Assembly (NCBI GenBank): GCA_032622095.1
Contig: CP136061.1
Location: 220,503,148 to 220,567,147, forward strand
DNA: 64,000 nt
Source of the DNA: Siphonodentalium dalli
Taxonomy: Eukaryota > Mollusca > Scaphopoda > Gadilida > Siphonodentaliidae
Direction: 5' to 3'
Shown: positions 46,474 through 58,702 of the stretch, piece by piece
Layout of the letters: each line of letters opens with the position of its first letter
Position numbering within the stretch: position 1 is the stretch's first letter
Notes under the pieces: generated by a model
Database searches by the model: none
What the model was told of the DNA's origin: nothing
What the model saw: only the letters and a program-made list of their open reading frames with translations
Position numbers and translations under genes: made by a program

Positions 46474-46972
46474 AGGTACGGTTGGCCTTGGCGGTGGGTA
46501 TCCTGTGAAAATATTTCCACCCGTCAAAAACCGCAACAAACAGAAAGAACAACAAAATATAGACAGATTTTGTCCGTATACAAATAAGAAATATCGCATA
46601 AACAGTATGTTATTGTCATATATTTGACCATTGTTATGTAAACAAAAACATAAAAAGTTACTTTTCTGGTGTTTGTTTATATTATGATGGTAAACATAAA
46701 GAGCGTTCTTTGTTGGTGAATTCCTGATATGGAACTAATAAAGAGCGTTTATGCCATTTGTGCGTGATTAGCCAGCAGCATTGTGCTGTCTTATGTAACA
46801 CAATCAGGCTCTTGCTTAGGTAAACTATAGTAAATCGTTATGATAACATGCTGTTTACGCGATGGTCATGGTATATATGAACGAAACTGTGTGCGTTTTA
46901 ATGTTTTTTCTGTTTACGGTGATTGGAACAAATATGAATATTTTCGACAATTAAGGCCGCACATGCCTTTAA
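46470..46972 (-). mobile_element. TTAAAGG family B MITE, copy 4 (inverted)
   Basis: TTAAAGGTACGGTTGGCC to CACATGCCTTTAA; reverse orientation relative to copies 1-3, directly abutting the palindrome. Confidence 0.75.
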
Positions 46973-47085
46973 TAAGTATTTTATTAATTAGCGATGCAGT
47001 ATTGTATTGTTCCACAGGAAGACAATATTAATATAAATGTATCGTGTTTATTAAATTAACAATTATTCAAAATTTACAGCAAATT

Positions 47086-47544
47086 TTATTCTTGTGAACT
47101 TTGGGAACTCTGTGAGGAACTTGTGGTGGCGACTTCACAATATTGTCTCTTTCTACTTGGCGTTATATTTATATGTATTGTTCCTCCGTGTACTGTTGCC
47201 CCAGATAACAACAAAAGTCCTTGCAGTCCGCTTTCAGTTGACTCATATCTATGTGAACTTCTGGAGGCACTGGTAGAACATGTACTTGCAGATGTCAAAT
47301 CGTTCTCATTTATGCTTAACTCGTCCGATTTTCTCGGAACAATAATTCCTGCTATATCCCGCGATGCTTCTTGCTGCTGGGCCACAGACGGCGCTGAGTA
47401 TTCGTTTATAGTTTGTAACGATTTCCACCCACATAATTGCACAACCGCGTTCGGGGCCACACCTGCCTGTATTACTATTAGAGTGGTGGCGAATGTCTTC
47501 CGCGTAGAGTGATTAACTTTCCTCCCTTGTATCTCCGTGGCGAT
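47086..47544 (-). pseudogene. Tyrosine recombinase C-terminal fragment (Crypton-like)
   Basis: Minus-strand frame continuous from a TGA near 47545 to the stop at 47086. Motifs in order: VNHSTRKTFATTL (the HxxR box), then QLCGWKSLQTINEYS, holding the third catalytic position as Trp and the nucleophile Tyr, then a low-complexity Ser-rich stretch and SGATVHGGTIHINI, a tail I recall from Crypton-like/DUF3504 recombinases of invertebrates. In most of these the Trp position is His (GHK/GHR); Trp is known there in Cre and Flp. The N-terminal and first catalytic Arg regions are missing upstream, where stops occur, so this is a fragment or the last exon of a split gene. No ATG starts it. Confidence 0.65.
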
Positions 47545-48165
47545 TCACTTGAAATATCCACTGTTTCCAGTCTGTTCATTTCCTGAGTCGATAATTGTTC
47601 TAATATCAAACTATCTTCCACCAGCAACTGTAAGATATCTTCCGTAGAACGAATTTTTTTTTGCCGAGCTAAATACGAGGTTCGCCAAAGCTAGTACGGA
47701 ATGCCAATTACCGGAGAGTTTCACCTGTTAACGTCGCAATCGCGGATGACGTAATTTACGTTATCTTGACTTATTGGCCACGTTTTTTACTTATTGGCCG
47801 ACTTTTTGTTACTTATTGGCCGCGTTTTCAACTTATGGCCGACTTTTTGTTACTTATGACGTGGGCAGCGTTTTACTTATTACGGTCGATAACGCGTAGC
47901 TAATTAATAATGACTACCTACTGTACTATACTGAATTGTATTTAAGATAGAACAAAAATAAGTCTTAACTGAATTTTTATTTGCCAAAAAGGCAATGAAA
48001 ATGGGTCGCCGTTCAATAGTGACGTCATGTTTGACGTTACAGTTCTAGGAGGAGAACTGCATGTTTGGTGGGAAATCATACCACGCAGAGTTAGAAACTG
48101 GGCTATTATAGAGCAGGCTGAACGTAAGCAACTATAATTTCGACAAAAACATACAGTCGAATTAC
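47545..48165. other. Unassigned stretch with ~30-bp minisatellite
   Basis: About 47766-47885 holds five or so units of ACTTATTGGCCG followed by TTTTT. The rest shows nothing recognisable. Confidence 0.55.
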
Positions 48166-48314
48166 AAAAGAAATAAATACACTGCGCTTCGGCGTCTATA
48201 GTAGAATTTGACCACAGAAACTGATTGTGGGACTCCGCTTCGCGTCGTCCTACAATTAGTTTCTTTGTGGTCAAAATCTACTATACACGCCGATGCGCAG
48301 TGTTTTTATTTCTT
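48166..48314. repeat. Hairpin, ~65-bp arms
   Basis: AAGAAATAAATACACTGCGC pairs with GCGCAGTGTTTTTATTTCTT; the centre is near ACTCCGCTTCGCGTCG. Confidence 0.8.
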
Positions 48315-48654
48315 AATCATTCGCATGGATCCAGTGATGTTATTTCGTCACAAAACAAAAATGGTTCAGAATTAGTGCGACAATGATTTTGAATAAAGTT
48401 TGGGAAATATGTTGTTTGGATGTTGAAATATGATGTTTTATCGAGTGCATATGTCATGCAATATCCGTATGCAACTAGTATAGTTCAATATAAGATTTAA
48501 CTATAATACATGTAGGTAAATTCAGGATGTGCCTGTCCTGGTGAATGTTTATCATCGGTAGCATGGGTATATTCTGCCAATTCGAGATATTGAGCACCGT
48601 TTTCAATACTCAGACTATTAATAACGCGTCTTCCATCTCAATCCGTTAAAACAT

Positions 48655-48726
48655 CCGCCGGGGTAACCCGAGTCACCACACCAATTTGGTTGAAATCGAT
48701 CCAGGGGTCTGGGAGCACAATCACGA
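48655..48726 (+). repeat. RTE-like 3' tail fragment
   Basis: CACCACACCAATTTGGTTGAAATCG-type sequence (split by differences) followed by CCAGGGGTCTGGGAG. Closely related to 49725-49850. Confidence 0.45.
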
Positions 48727-49021
48727 TTAACCCTTTACCCAACAGAAGGGCCCTGTGCCAATGCATTCTCTTATATATGCGAGTCGACCATAGGTCGCCT
48801 CGCATATATAAGAGAATGCATTGGCTTAACACATTACAAATTATAAAATTGTTAAAGAATGTAAGAAAAAATGTTTAAAATGTAACTATCACAATGTGGT
48901 CAATGAGCCGGTTCCAATGATATCCATATTTGTATGGTTCTATTGAGACAGACCGAAGATATTTTAGGCTGTTGAAGCTTTATTTGGCCGGTTTTGGCCG
49001 GTTTGTTGGGTAAAGGGTTAA
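48727..49021. mobile_element. TTAA hairpin MITE, type 2, copy e
   Basis: Ends TTAACCCTTTACCCAACAG and TTGTTGGGTAAAGGGTTAA, clean ~19-bp TIRs. A single hairpin (about 48757-48825) of the TGCATTCTCTTATATATGCG module is followed by the same 140-bp right part as copy c. Confidence 0.75.
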
Positions 49022-49724
49022 AGGCATTCAGATCCTACATGTTTATATATTTTCTAGCTGAACAGGCCAGAGATGGGGTAATTTCTAATGTATAACTATG
49101 TAGACCATAACATTCCCAGTAATGTTTTCCGCATCATGTGGTATCCAATTTAATTGGTATATGGATATTTTACCATTCATAAATACAGGAGTCTGGGCAT
49201 TTCTTTCTTCACACATTAGGTGGAACTGCTAATTATCTCATCCATGATATATAGATTTATATTGTTTACACGAATATCGTGATGAATTTTGATGATTTAT
49301 TCTCATAATTCGTGTGAACATAGAGACGTACAGAGAAAGACGTATTTACAAAAGAAAATAAGTATATATATACATTATATACATGTATCCTGTGCTATTG
49401 GGATATCTATATCCTAACATGTTAATATAATAATGTACGAGCCGCAACCACCTAAACCTCCATTGGGGAGCCTTTATTCGGCGGCGTATGGGCCCGCTTC
49501 CCCTGCGCAAAGGGACCTGCTGTGGCACTTTATTCACCATTGCGTGCTTCCCACATATTTTGATTTTGAAATATTTTTATTTAAAAAAAATATAATTTTT
49601 TAGTAATTACTCATTCCTCAATTTGACAAAAAACCTAATTTTTTAAATCCAAACATTTTTTAGATTGAATTCCTTACTCGATTTAACTAAAAGATAATTA
49701 AAATTTTGATAAACTAACGACGCA
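49022..49724. other. Unassigned stretch
   Basis: No gene recognised; a GC-richer patch at 49440-49540 has no assignable feature. Confidence 0.45.
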
Positions 49725-49850
49725 GTACCCCGCGTCGCCACACCAACTTTGGTTGAAATCGGTACAGGGGTCTGGGAGAAAAATCGCGAACAGACAGGCA
49801 GATAGAGAGACAGACAGACAGACATATCCTACTATTATATAGATTATCAG
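49725..49850 (+). repeat. RTE-like retroposon 3' tail with (CAGA)n
   Basis: TTGGTTGAAATCGG, CAGGGGTCTGGGAG, then a (GACA)n tract and TATTATATAGAT. This order is typical of RTE-type LINE/SINE 3' ends as I recall them. Confidence 0.5.
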
Positions 49851-51900
49851 TGTTGTATTTCTCGGATACACGGATATCAAATTTATCTATACGATATTAT
49901 TATCAGGTTACTCTTTTTTAGCGAACCCATATGTGTGCGAAGGGTAATTAATTATAATCACCCAGGGAATAATACATCTGATTATGTTAACAATTTCTAA
50001 GTACTGTTATCTATATGGACACAATTAATCCGCGGTCGTGAATTAGGCTTTGTATATGGTCATATATTAAAATCGAGAAATTTGATATGTTTACCACAAT
50101 GTTTCCGTTAATTTGCGATAGGTCTATTTGAGATCACCTAACACACCCACGCGCGGTCTATACCTCATGCTATTCTATTGTGCTATACTATACCTTATTC
50201 TCTGTACGTATCAACGCATGACATGGCCGTATTAATGCGTTTCATCTTCGTTATCTGTCACCATCAGCATCATCACCATTATCATCATCACGATTATTAT
50301 CATCATCACCATTATAGTTAATAACCATGAAACCAGTAATACCACATCTAACACGGACAGTTTATGGACTTCCGATACCTAGGTTTCTATGTTTAGCCCC
50401 CCTCTATATTCAGAGAGATGACGTACATCTACCATGGCAAATATGGGTCCCTATTTGTCATGAAAATAATGTAATACTGATAATCGCGAAGAACATTTCC
50501 ACTATTTTCGGGACACACGCGATATGTGACATGTCTAAATGAATATACACGTATGTGTCATAGAAAATGTTTAGACATCAAAGGAAAGTGACCCCAAAGG
50601 ACGGAGTTGACAGTTTAATAAACTGTTTTTAAAGAATCGTTGATTTGTTTTTCGTATTTTCGTTCTCCATTCTACTGTTTTTGGTCCGATCGAAAGCGTA
50701 TAATCTCTAAAAGAATTTGTTTACACCAATTGACTATATTAGTTAGTGCTACATTACTACGACTATGCATGAGTCTGTGCCAAATTAGCTGTGCCAACGT
50801 GAAGCTATATTTTACCAATATACACCCATTCATTTATGTCGCTGCCAAAGCTTAAAACGGATCTCAACGTCCATAAACTAACTGACGTCGCAGACCGGTA
50901 GGGAGAGAACACCATCCATTCAGTGACAACAAATGGTGCTACACAGAAGACCTGGTGTGGAAGTTTGAGAAAATTGAATGTTCCCTAAACTGGTGGTACA
51001 GGAATGGAAATTTACATAATTGACAATTCAAAAACGACTTGACTGGCTAAAAAAAATGTTAGCGACAATGTCAAATATGACATCAAAGGCCAATTCACCC
51101 AGAGACAAAGCAACATACACCGGTCAAATAAAACTGTCACTGAAATACCAGACGAAGAACATGAAATAGTCGGCTTCACATTCTGTAATCCCTTGAATAC
51201 GATTCGGTGCCGCATCACGTTTTCGGTAGATATACCATGTCCTCGGGGTGTTTGTGGTGACGTCGATACAAGAAAATAATGACAATTGTTACAGCGTTCG
51301 AATAACATTTTCACAGAATTGCGGTTTTGTGCGACACTTTTCTCATAACAAGACACATATATAAGCTGCATTTCTACCGATACACATTGGCTGAATATCT
51401 GTTTTGCTTGATGGCGTTGAGAAATAATAGAAATACTTTGAAATACGCATGTGTTGCGGCATCGTTGGAAAATTCACCTCGAAAACGGTACGTATAGCTA
51501 CCAAGAACGTGGTGGGGAACCGAACATCATTCAAGTGATTACATAGTGTGAGCTTATTACGAAGAAATAAATACTTTGTATCACAATACTTGTAATATCT
51601 ACATATTTCATTCAAGAATATAACGATGTGATACACTACAAACATAACTAAGCTGTTTGTTTTACAATTCGTCCACAATTGGTTTGCGTTGTTTGTCCAA
51701 AAAAGCAGAAGCTAACACTCGACATAACAGACGAGAATATAAAGAATAGAGAGCCAGGTCCACCCACGGATGTATATACCCGTATCAACAGCATCTCCTT
51801 ATTGTTATACTGGGTATAGAAAAATCAGGTCCCAATATATCTCACGCTAGTCGAGCGTCAGGGGCGCACAACTGTTCCACGGTCAACATTTTACAAACAC
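49851..51900. other. Unassigned stretch with (ATC)n
   Basis: A CAT/ATC triplet microsatellite lies at about 50262-50320. Some ORF-like patches (51070-51180, plus strand) may be an eroded LINE ORF1, but the reading is too broken to call. Confidence 0.4.
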
Positions 51901-51934
51901 TGTGAAATATTATCTTCGGTCTTGCCTATCCTGA

Positions 51935-53760
51935 AACCAACGACGGAAGCCACACCCACAATGTGTGCCGACGATGCCAGCGACGTATTCTGTCATCACA
52001 TCGCCAGAAGTATTCCCCTCCAGCTTACATGTGTATAGAATCGACCGAAGCACCAAGGGGGGTGGTGTGATCATTTGTACTGACGAACAAATTGCATAAC
52101 TTTGAGCTGACAGAACAAGTGACAACTTTGAAATCGAGTGGGCCAAAATGCCCACAAACGCTATCAAAGATCTATACTTAGTAGCATTATACATGCCACG
52201 CCGAACTCGACGAACTAAACAAATCCTTGAAGTCACTGGAAAATAAACAGCACAAGGACATTGTGTAGTGCCGGTTAATGTTGAAACAAGTTCTAAATGT
52301 GATTATTGAGAAAATTAGTTTTAAATAATATAACTGGGACAAATATTAACAATTCCAATGAGTATGCGGAAGGAAATCCGGAAAGCAGAATGGGAGCACC
52401 TGGACAACATAATGATGGGCGGATTCACTAAGAGCACAACAAATATTATGGTCTTACATAAAACCCAAGAAACAAGGTAACGGGAATTCCACAACTGAAG
52501 AAAGGATGCCATCTTAGTTGATGGTGCAGTGGGTAACGCAGAAATTCTGGTTAAACAATTTTAATCGGGTTTCACCAAAGAAAACGATGGGGGTCACATA
52601 TCAGACCTACGGGGAACTAAATATACACAGACGGAGTGATCAAACTACTCAAAGATGGCAAGCAAGGCAATCCACCCGGGTCTGATCGCATCCCTAATAT
52701 AGTCTAGAAATCATTCAATAAATCATTGTCAACCAAGATTTACCCGAAGGCTGGCTTAGTTGTGCAAACATCGCACCAGTATAGTAAAGGAAATATCCAC
52801 CTATCGGCCAGTCTCCCGAACATCAGTTTGCTGTCAGATACTTGAACACATCCTATGCCAGCATATACTAAACCACTTAGCAGAGCAGCACATTTTAACT
52901 ACCTTATCCGTGGTTTCAGAAAAAGGTCACTCATCCATAGCGCAGCTGCTCATGGTATTCGACAATTAAACAGACAGACATGGCAATCCTGGACTTTTCA
53001 AAGAAGCGTTTGACACCGTGCCTCGTACCAAGCTCATCACTAAACTGAAACATTATGGCGTTACAGGTAACATCTTAGCTTGACTCAAGATCTTCCTGAT
53101 CATGAGAAACATGCAGGTGGAAAGAGAAAATGATCAGAAAGTGCTTCCGCAGACTTGACTTAGAATAGGTCCACTTTCATTGCCATATAAATGACCTCCA
53201 GGACAGTACCAACTCACAAGTAAGTTATAATAATAATGGTTAATACCGCTTATCTCCAGTACCATGAGCGGACGACCCAAAGCGCTTCAAATTATTGCCC
53301 CAGCTGTTGTGTAATGCCGAGTCTCCTGCTGCCATTTTACACGCGCTTCACTAGAGCGGCTTGTAAACGCTTACCCAACAACCGGGTCCCTATTTCTCAT
53401 CTAGGGACGATGAAGCGAGCACAGTACAAGTGACTTTGCCCGAGGGTCATAACCGGGCGTGAGATTAGAAACAGCATGCAATTCTACAGCCTGTTTGCAG
53501 ATGACTGCTATTTAGGAACGTCGCTACTGTCGGTTATTTTATCGACTTGCAGAAAGACCTGCACCACTCGAGTCATGGGAAACAAAATGGGGCGTGCGAT
53601 TCGACACATGGATGTGTTAAATCATGTCCATCAAACCAAAATTATCATCCATATTCACTCAATGACCATCATCTGCAGCAGCTTACTGGATATTCACACC
53701 TCGTCTTAATGATATCGAGTGAGATGAAATGAATGCGCATATCAGCAAGATGACCAACAA
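51935..53760 (+). pseudogene. Decayed LINE: endonuclease and RT remnants
   Basis: Many stops and frameshifts, but conserved pieces occur in order on the plus strand. Endonuclease: SPEVFPSSLHVYRIDR and GGGVII (about 51985-52075), then IKDLYLVALYMPRR (about 52158-52200). Linker/RT: GSDRIPNIV (about 52680), YRPVSRTSVCCQILEHIL (about 52800-52855), KGHSSIAQLL, LDFSKKRFDTV-like motif A (about 52990-53020, broken), and LFADDCYL, the RT catalytic box (about 53488-53511). WNAHISKMTNKAN-type sequence (about 53730-53765) matches the region after RT. The GDFN part of the endonuclease is missing, so there is an internal deletion. The QLFADDC type suggests a jockey/Nimb-like lineage; clade uncertain. Confidence 0.7.
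53225..53470 (+). repeat. SINE-like repeat inserted in the LINE
   Basis: Starts with (TAA)n-like sequence, contains CCCAAAGCGCTTCA, GTGTAATGCCG and TGCTGCCATTTTACA, and ends with GTGACTTTGCCCGAGGGTCA. The GTGACTTGCCCAAGGTCA core is shared by many animal SINE/LINE 3' ends. It separates LINE pieces coding for NDLQDSTNSQ and LFADDC, which are normally adjacent. Confidence 0.6.
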
Positions 53761-55190
53761 GGCAAACGCAACAGTGCATGCGATTCCTCCGGAGAATAAT
53801 GCGCAATAATCCCTTGGAGATTGGACGGCAGTTCAGTCTGAGGTTATTCGGTAAAATAGTGGATGGATGGATTGGTCCCAGCCATCGACTCGTAAAACTA
53901 AATAGGACACACGGATACCCGACTTAGTGGTAGACGGATCAATATAAAGTGAACTCACTAGAATCGTTTCGATACGGACTGTCCAGATATTTCATAAGCC
54001 CATCATTCAATAACAAGTTTAACATTATTAAGGGCGGAGAATTCGTTTTAACAGTGTGCACGTGAAGAAAACTTGCAATACACTCAACCTTATTCAGCGA
54101 TAAACAATATGGACAGAAGACAATTAATGTACACCTATATGTATATGAATCCAACCAAACAAAGTTATGTTCAACCTACGGGTTTCTGTTGTAGACAGGA
54201 ATGGAAAACATCGACATGATGACTAAAGACACTTTTAAGTGGCGACAGATAGTCGTTCCTATTCCAGATATGTTTACACTGTGAATAACGAATTGACAAA
54301 GAATCGGGGGCAAGGAATCGTTTGGGGTTACATACTTGTGGAGAAAGAAATGTTTACACAAATTACAGTATTCGGGCTACGACTTTATCTCAGCAAAATG
54401 CTAACCCTTCGCAAATCATGCAAATTATGTCCGTGTCCTCCCTAGTTGTATAACAACGTATTACTGACGAAGAATGGATGAAGATTGGCCGGCCAATAGT
54501 CGCCAAATTGATCCCAAATGGACTCACATCTTCCAGTTCTACAGTAAGTGTGAACCCAGATAATGAAATGTCATACACAACATTAAATGCACACAACGGC
54601 AACTTCATTTTGGGAAGTGAGACCAGTTACCAACTATGGCAATACGACAGCGAATAGACTCACTCACTCCGCCGTGGGGTTCAAAATCGACAATCAGATA
54701 TTAAATCTCCATGTACCCCCGATGTTGTCGAATATAACTAACACTATATAGTTTGATGTAAGTTTAATCTCGAATTGTTCTTCAGTTTCAATTTTCGTTT
54801 GGTTTCATTTTCTGCGAAAAGTTTTGCTTCCTACTGAACTTTAGGCCGCTTTCTGTGCCCTCCCTCTTCACTTACGTTTATAGCTGGCTACTCTGCCGGT
54901 CTGTCGGTCTCATATACCAGTTGTTCATGTTCTGCAACATATGAGATAAAAGTGGGGCATCATGTACCTTCAACATCTAGACTGCTTAATTTTATATTTA
55001 AAAGGAAGTTTGGACTCCTCATGGTGCCTGCTTCGACTTTACTCTGAAGAACTATTCACACATGTTACGCTATGCCAGTTAGCGACCGTGTTTAGGTTAT
55101 ATCGGCCTGTTTTTGATTGACTCAGCGAGCAACATAATATAACAGGTTAATTGGATGTAGCTCAGTTTAAGTCTGAACCAGCGAAAAATC
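53761..55190. other. Unassigned stretch downstream of the decayed LINE
   Basis: May include the LINE C-terminus beyond recognition. No other feature seen. Confidence 0.4.
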
Positions 55191-55500
55191 ATGTGTCTAT
55201 ATGGTTAAGACTTTAAGCTGCCCCAAACCTATAATCGATCGGCGTTAACCCTATACTCGATCGGCATGTGTCTATACGATTAAGACTTTAAGCTGCCCTA
55301 ACCTATACTCGATCGGCATGTGTCTATATGATTAAGGCTTTATACTGCCATAACCCTATACTCGATCGGCATGTGTATATGGGATTAAGACTTCATACTG
55401 CCCTAACCCTATACTCGATCGGCATGTGTCTATGGGATTAAGACTTCATACTGCCCTAACCCTATACTCATCGGCGTTAACCATATTCTTGATCGGCGTC
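55191..55500 (+). repeat. ~58-bp minisatellite
   Basis: About five units of CTATACTCGATCGGCATGTG, TCTATATGATTAAGACTT and TAAGCTGCCCTAACC, with partial units at the ends. Confidence 0.85.
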
Positions 55501-55570
55501 TCCTAGAAACATTTCAACTATAGCATTCTATAAATACGTCGTATACAGGAGATGACTATAAATAGGCCTA

Positions 55571-55783
55571 CAGTAATGCCCTAAATAATCGACTCCTTAA
55601 CCACAGCAGAATTATGGGTAATTTTTCAGGATTTATTCGGAAAAATTGCTTGTTGCCATTCATCGGAAAGCTTTCACTGAGAGCGTTCCGGTGAATGGCA
55701 ACAAGCCATATTTCCGAATAAATCCTGACAAATTGCCCATAATTATGTTGTGGTTAAGGAGTCGATTATTTAGGGCATTACTG
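55571..55783. repeat. Hairpin family H, copy 2
   Basis: ~95-bp arms contain CGACTCCTTAACCACA, CAGGATTTATTCGGAAA and TTGTTGCCATTCA. Same family as 33998-34187. Confidence 0.85.
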
Positions 55784-56099
55784 TAAGTTCGATGAAGTTG
55801 GTCGCACTCTTTTATAGACATCTCGATGCCCCTTCCTCGACTTTCGCTCCTGACAATGTTTCGTCGTATCGCAGAGACGCCTATATTAGTGTGTATAGGA
55901 ACATCGTCAAAACATTTTATCGCTCCCCTCCCCGATCCCCATTACAGTTCCGAAATGTGCTGGATATATCACGTTTATATTATATATCGCACATATATGC
56001 TATATATATCTTTAAACAAATCAGTTTTAAGGAAATCCGCGATACAAATGTTTTAGGGATTTTAGTGCTACTCCCTTAACCCTCAGCCAGGGGGGTTCC

Positions 56100-56700
56100 G
56101 ACGGTAACTTTGAATCATACCAAAGATTTTCTGTACAATGAAGACGACTATATATAAGTTTGATCGAAATCGTGTCGAAACCAATTTTTCATATTTGTTT
56201 TGCGCCCGGACCGGAATCCATCGCTGACATGGTCTCTTTGAACCACGCCACTATGTGCCACATAGCATGGAGATATCTACACTTTATATAAAGTTATTTG
56301 GAATTCGGCGACAAAAACATTCAATTTGCTGCCCCTCCGGTGTTGTTCACTCTTGACTCCGACAGCGTCACTTTAGAATTGTTTTACCTGCACCAATATC
56401 TTCTCGTAAAAGGTTACCACTGTTAGATAGAAATGGTTTGAATAGAAATGGTTTGGAAGAATTTGATGGCAAAAAATGTTTCCTTAATTTCAGTGACCCG
56501 CTTCTAACCACACACATGACTCGGGTGATACCACTTAAACCATGTCATTTGATCCATATATAACACAGATGACTATATAGACGTTAAGTGGAATTCGGCA
56601 ACAAAAATTAATTAGGTGCCCTTCCCTATTTTCCATACCTGACTACAAAAAAATCACTTCCCAGTGACTTTATGTAGCAGACAGATAGACAGCCAGTCAA
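56100..56700 (+). repeat. Degenerate ~290-bp tandem pair
   Basis: GGAATTCGGCGACAAAAA (about 56311) and GGAATTCGGCAACAAAAA (about 56590) occur in similar surroundings (ACCATGTCATTT, TGCCCTTCC). Flanks 55784-56099 and 56701-57589 show nothing recognised. Confidence 0.5.
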
Positions 56701-57589
56701 TCGCAAATAAATTTAAGAAGGAAGTTCAGTCTGTGCGTGCATGTGGCAGCCTCGACTTCAAGGTTTGTGTTTATTTACTCTGAGCTTAAAGTTATAATCA
56801 CCTTAAAGCTTTTCACGCCGTTCAACATATCAGCTATGAGTGCGATATCGAACGACTTCAACATATCAACTGCTTTACTTTTATATTCATGTATGGATAT
56901 TAAGCTGCTTGTGGTGTATGCCTGACTCCAAAAGCTTTTTGTGCGTGCAAGTTGAAAGTGAGCATCGTATCACTTCAAAAGTATACTACATTAAGCATAT
57001 CATTTATACATTTTCAATAGACGTGCCACGGGACATGTGTTGTGTCGTTGCTATATATCCCGTTGCCTTTTCTTGGCTTCGAGAATGACACCATCGGTCT
57101 TAATTACCAGACACGAAGCCAGCATACGATTCTGCACCCACATGTTCTATATATGAATCACACAGATCATAACACGAACTAAGAGGCTCTATATTGTATA
57201 CAAGCACTTCGGAATAATTCGGCTATAAAACCATATCAACGTAGGCTCAAATGTCTATGTAATCGCAAGAGACAGTTTTCATGAATATCGAGGTTATTTC
57301 CATAGCACGTAGAAGGCTTCGACATTTTAAAAGCTATTAACAATATATTTATCTCATCTAGCTACGAGTTCACGGAGGTAAATGACACGTACCTTGGTAC
57401 CAGGGCACCTCATATAATGACCTACACGATATATAGATCTGCAGGAGAAACACCATTAAGTTAAAATGAAGTTGCGTCCATACACTTTGAAAACATTTTT
57501 GAACATAAATAATTTAATTTGAAGAACAACGTCATTCCGCAGAGAATACGGAGAAGAATGCTTTGGCGATAAATCGACGTCCCAGATCC

Positions 57590-57818
57590 TTAACCCTTCC
57601 ATGACTGGAAATTCCATAAACTGGGCGAGAACACTGTGTTAATGCATTATATTAGAGAGTCTCGCATATATAAGAGAATGTTTGCCATTACAATAATTGC
57701 ATTGACCGTGTAAGCCAGTGCATTCTCTTATATATGCGAGATTCGGACATATAAGAGAACGCAATGGCACTGGATATTTATTGCTGCACCAGCGTTCCTC
57801 ATGTCATGAAACGGTTAA
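57590..57818. mobile_element. TTAA hairpin MITE, type 1, copy f
   Basis: TTAACCCTTCCATGACTGG to CATGTCATGAAACGGTTAA, 229 bp, with two shortened hairpins of the CTCTTATATATGCGAG module. Confidence 0.7.
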
Positions 57819-57820
57819 GT

Positions 57821-57899
57821 GGGGATGGGTAGCTGAATGATTAGTCTTGTTAGACTTGTAATCGCTGTAAACACAGCGCCATGAGTTCGAAATGATACG
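57821..57899 (+). repeat. tRNA-like head of a SINE (Thr-UGU type), decayed
   Basis: A-box-like TAGCTGAATGATTAGTC, an anticodon-arm-like TTAGACTTGTAATC and B-box-like GAGTTCGAAATG are correctly ordered over 79 bp. The acceptor and anticodon stems do not pair well, so it is a relic tRNA gene or SINE head, not a functional tRNA. Sequence to about 58100 could be its body. Confidence 0.45.
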
Positions 57900-58419
57900 T
57901 TTCACAACATTGGATATCGGTTCCTAGTTAAGCGGAGTATGACTGTAAAGTTATACCATGTTCAAATGTCGCGTCTATTTGTGACAGCTTCGTTTTACTA
58001 AGACGCTAAGTAGGGATAAGCGCTCTATACCTCTCATTAAAGCGACTCGTATCTGCATACCTCCATCAAATATATTAACCCTATCGTTACTAAATACACG
58101 TTGACTTACAGTTAGTTCCCTTAGGAATTTTCAGATAGAAATGACCGCTTACATTGCCTGAACATCCTTCCAGATGAATAATAGACTATTCCAATGTATT
58201 ATTTCATAAATGAATGTGAAATAAATTCAGTAATGGTTTGATTAAACGGGACATGACTCTTTGAACCTCCAAACTTATATCAACCCAAAATGCCGCTCGG
58301 CCACATGCAGTGTCCCTGAAACGGTGGCTTCATTTGGAGCGGGGGACTCTGTAGAAGTATATTATATGGATACAATAATTGTACATTGGACATCTCATAA
58401 CTGAGCTGCATAAAATAAC

Positions 58420-58665
58420 CAACTCTAAAAAAACCTCTAAAAGTCGAAATATAACCAATTGGCACAAAATTCTAAGTTGAAAAATTATAAGTCGACCACA
58501 ACTGAGGTAAAAATGGACCACAACTGAGGTGAAAATGTGCGAACCTGGTCTGTATTTTCATGCGGGTAATCCATATACCAAATTGGAAAACAAACAGATA
58601 TAACTGTAACTAAAGCTATCACCGGAAACAAATATAATCTGAAAATTATACGTCAACAAGGACCA
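58420..58665 (-). repeat. Repeat family G units
   Basis: TAATCCATATACCAAATT, GAAAACAAACAGATA, ACTAAAGCTATCACCGGAAA and GGACCATAACTCCG occur in the same order as at 59185-59310 and, partly, 59335-59435: ~150-bp units in diverged direct repeat. Confidence 0.6.
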
Positions 58666-58702
58666 TAACTCCGAAAAAATAAGCGGACTGAACAGGGGGG
58701 GG

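Noticed and set aside
50640-51250. Possible eroded coding patch (KGQFTQRQSN... and VGFTFCNP)
   Set aside because: Frames shift repeatedly and no family could be recognised; it could be an old LINE ORF1 but the evidence is too thin.
57821-57899. Functional tRNA-Thr gene
   Set aside because: Internal boxes are recognisable but the acceptor and anticodon stems do not pair; annotated as a SINE/tRNA relic instead.
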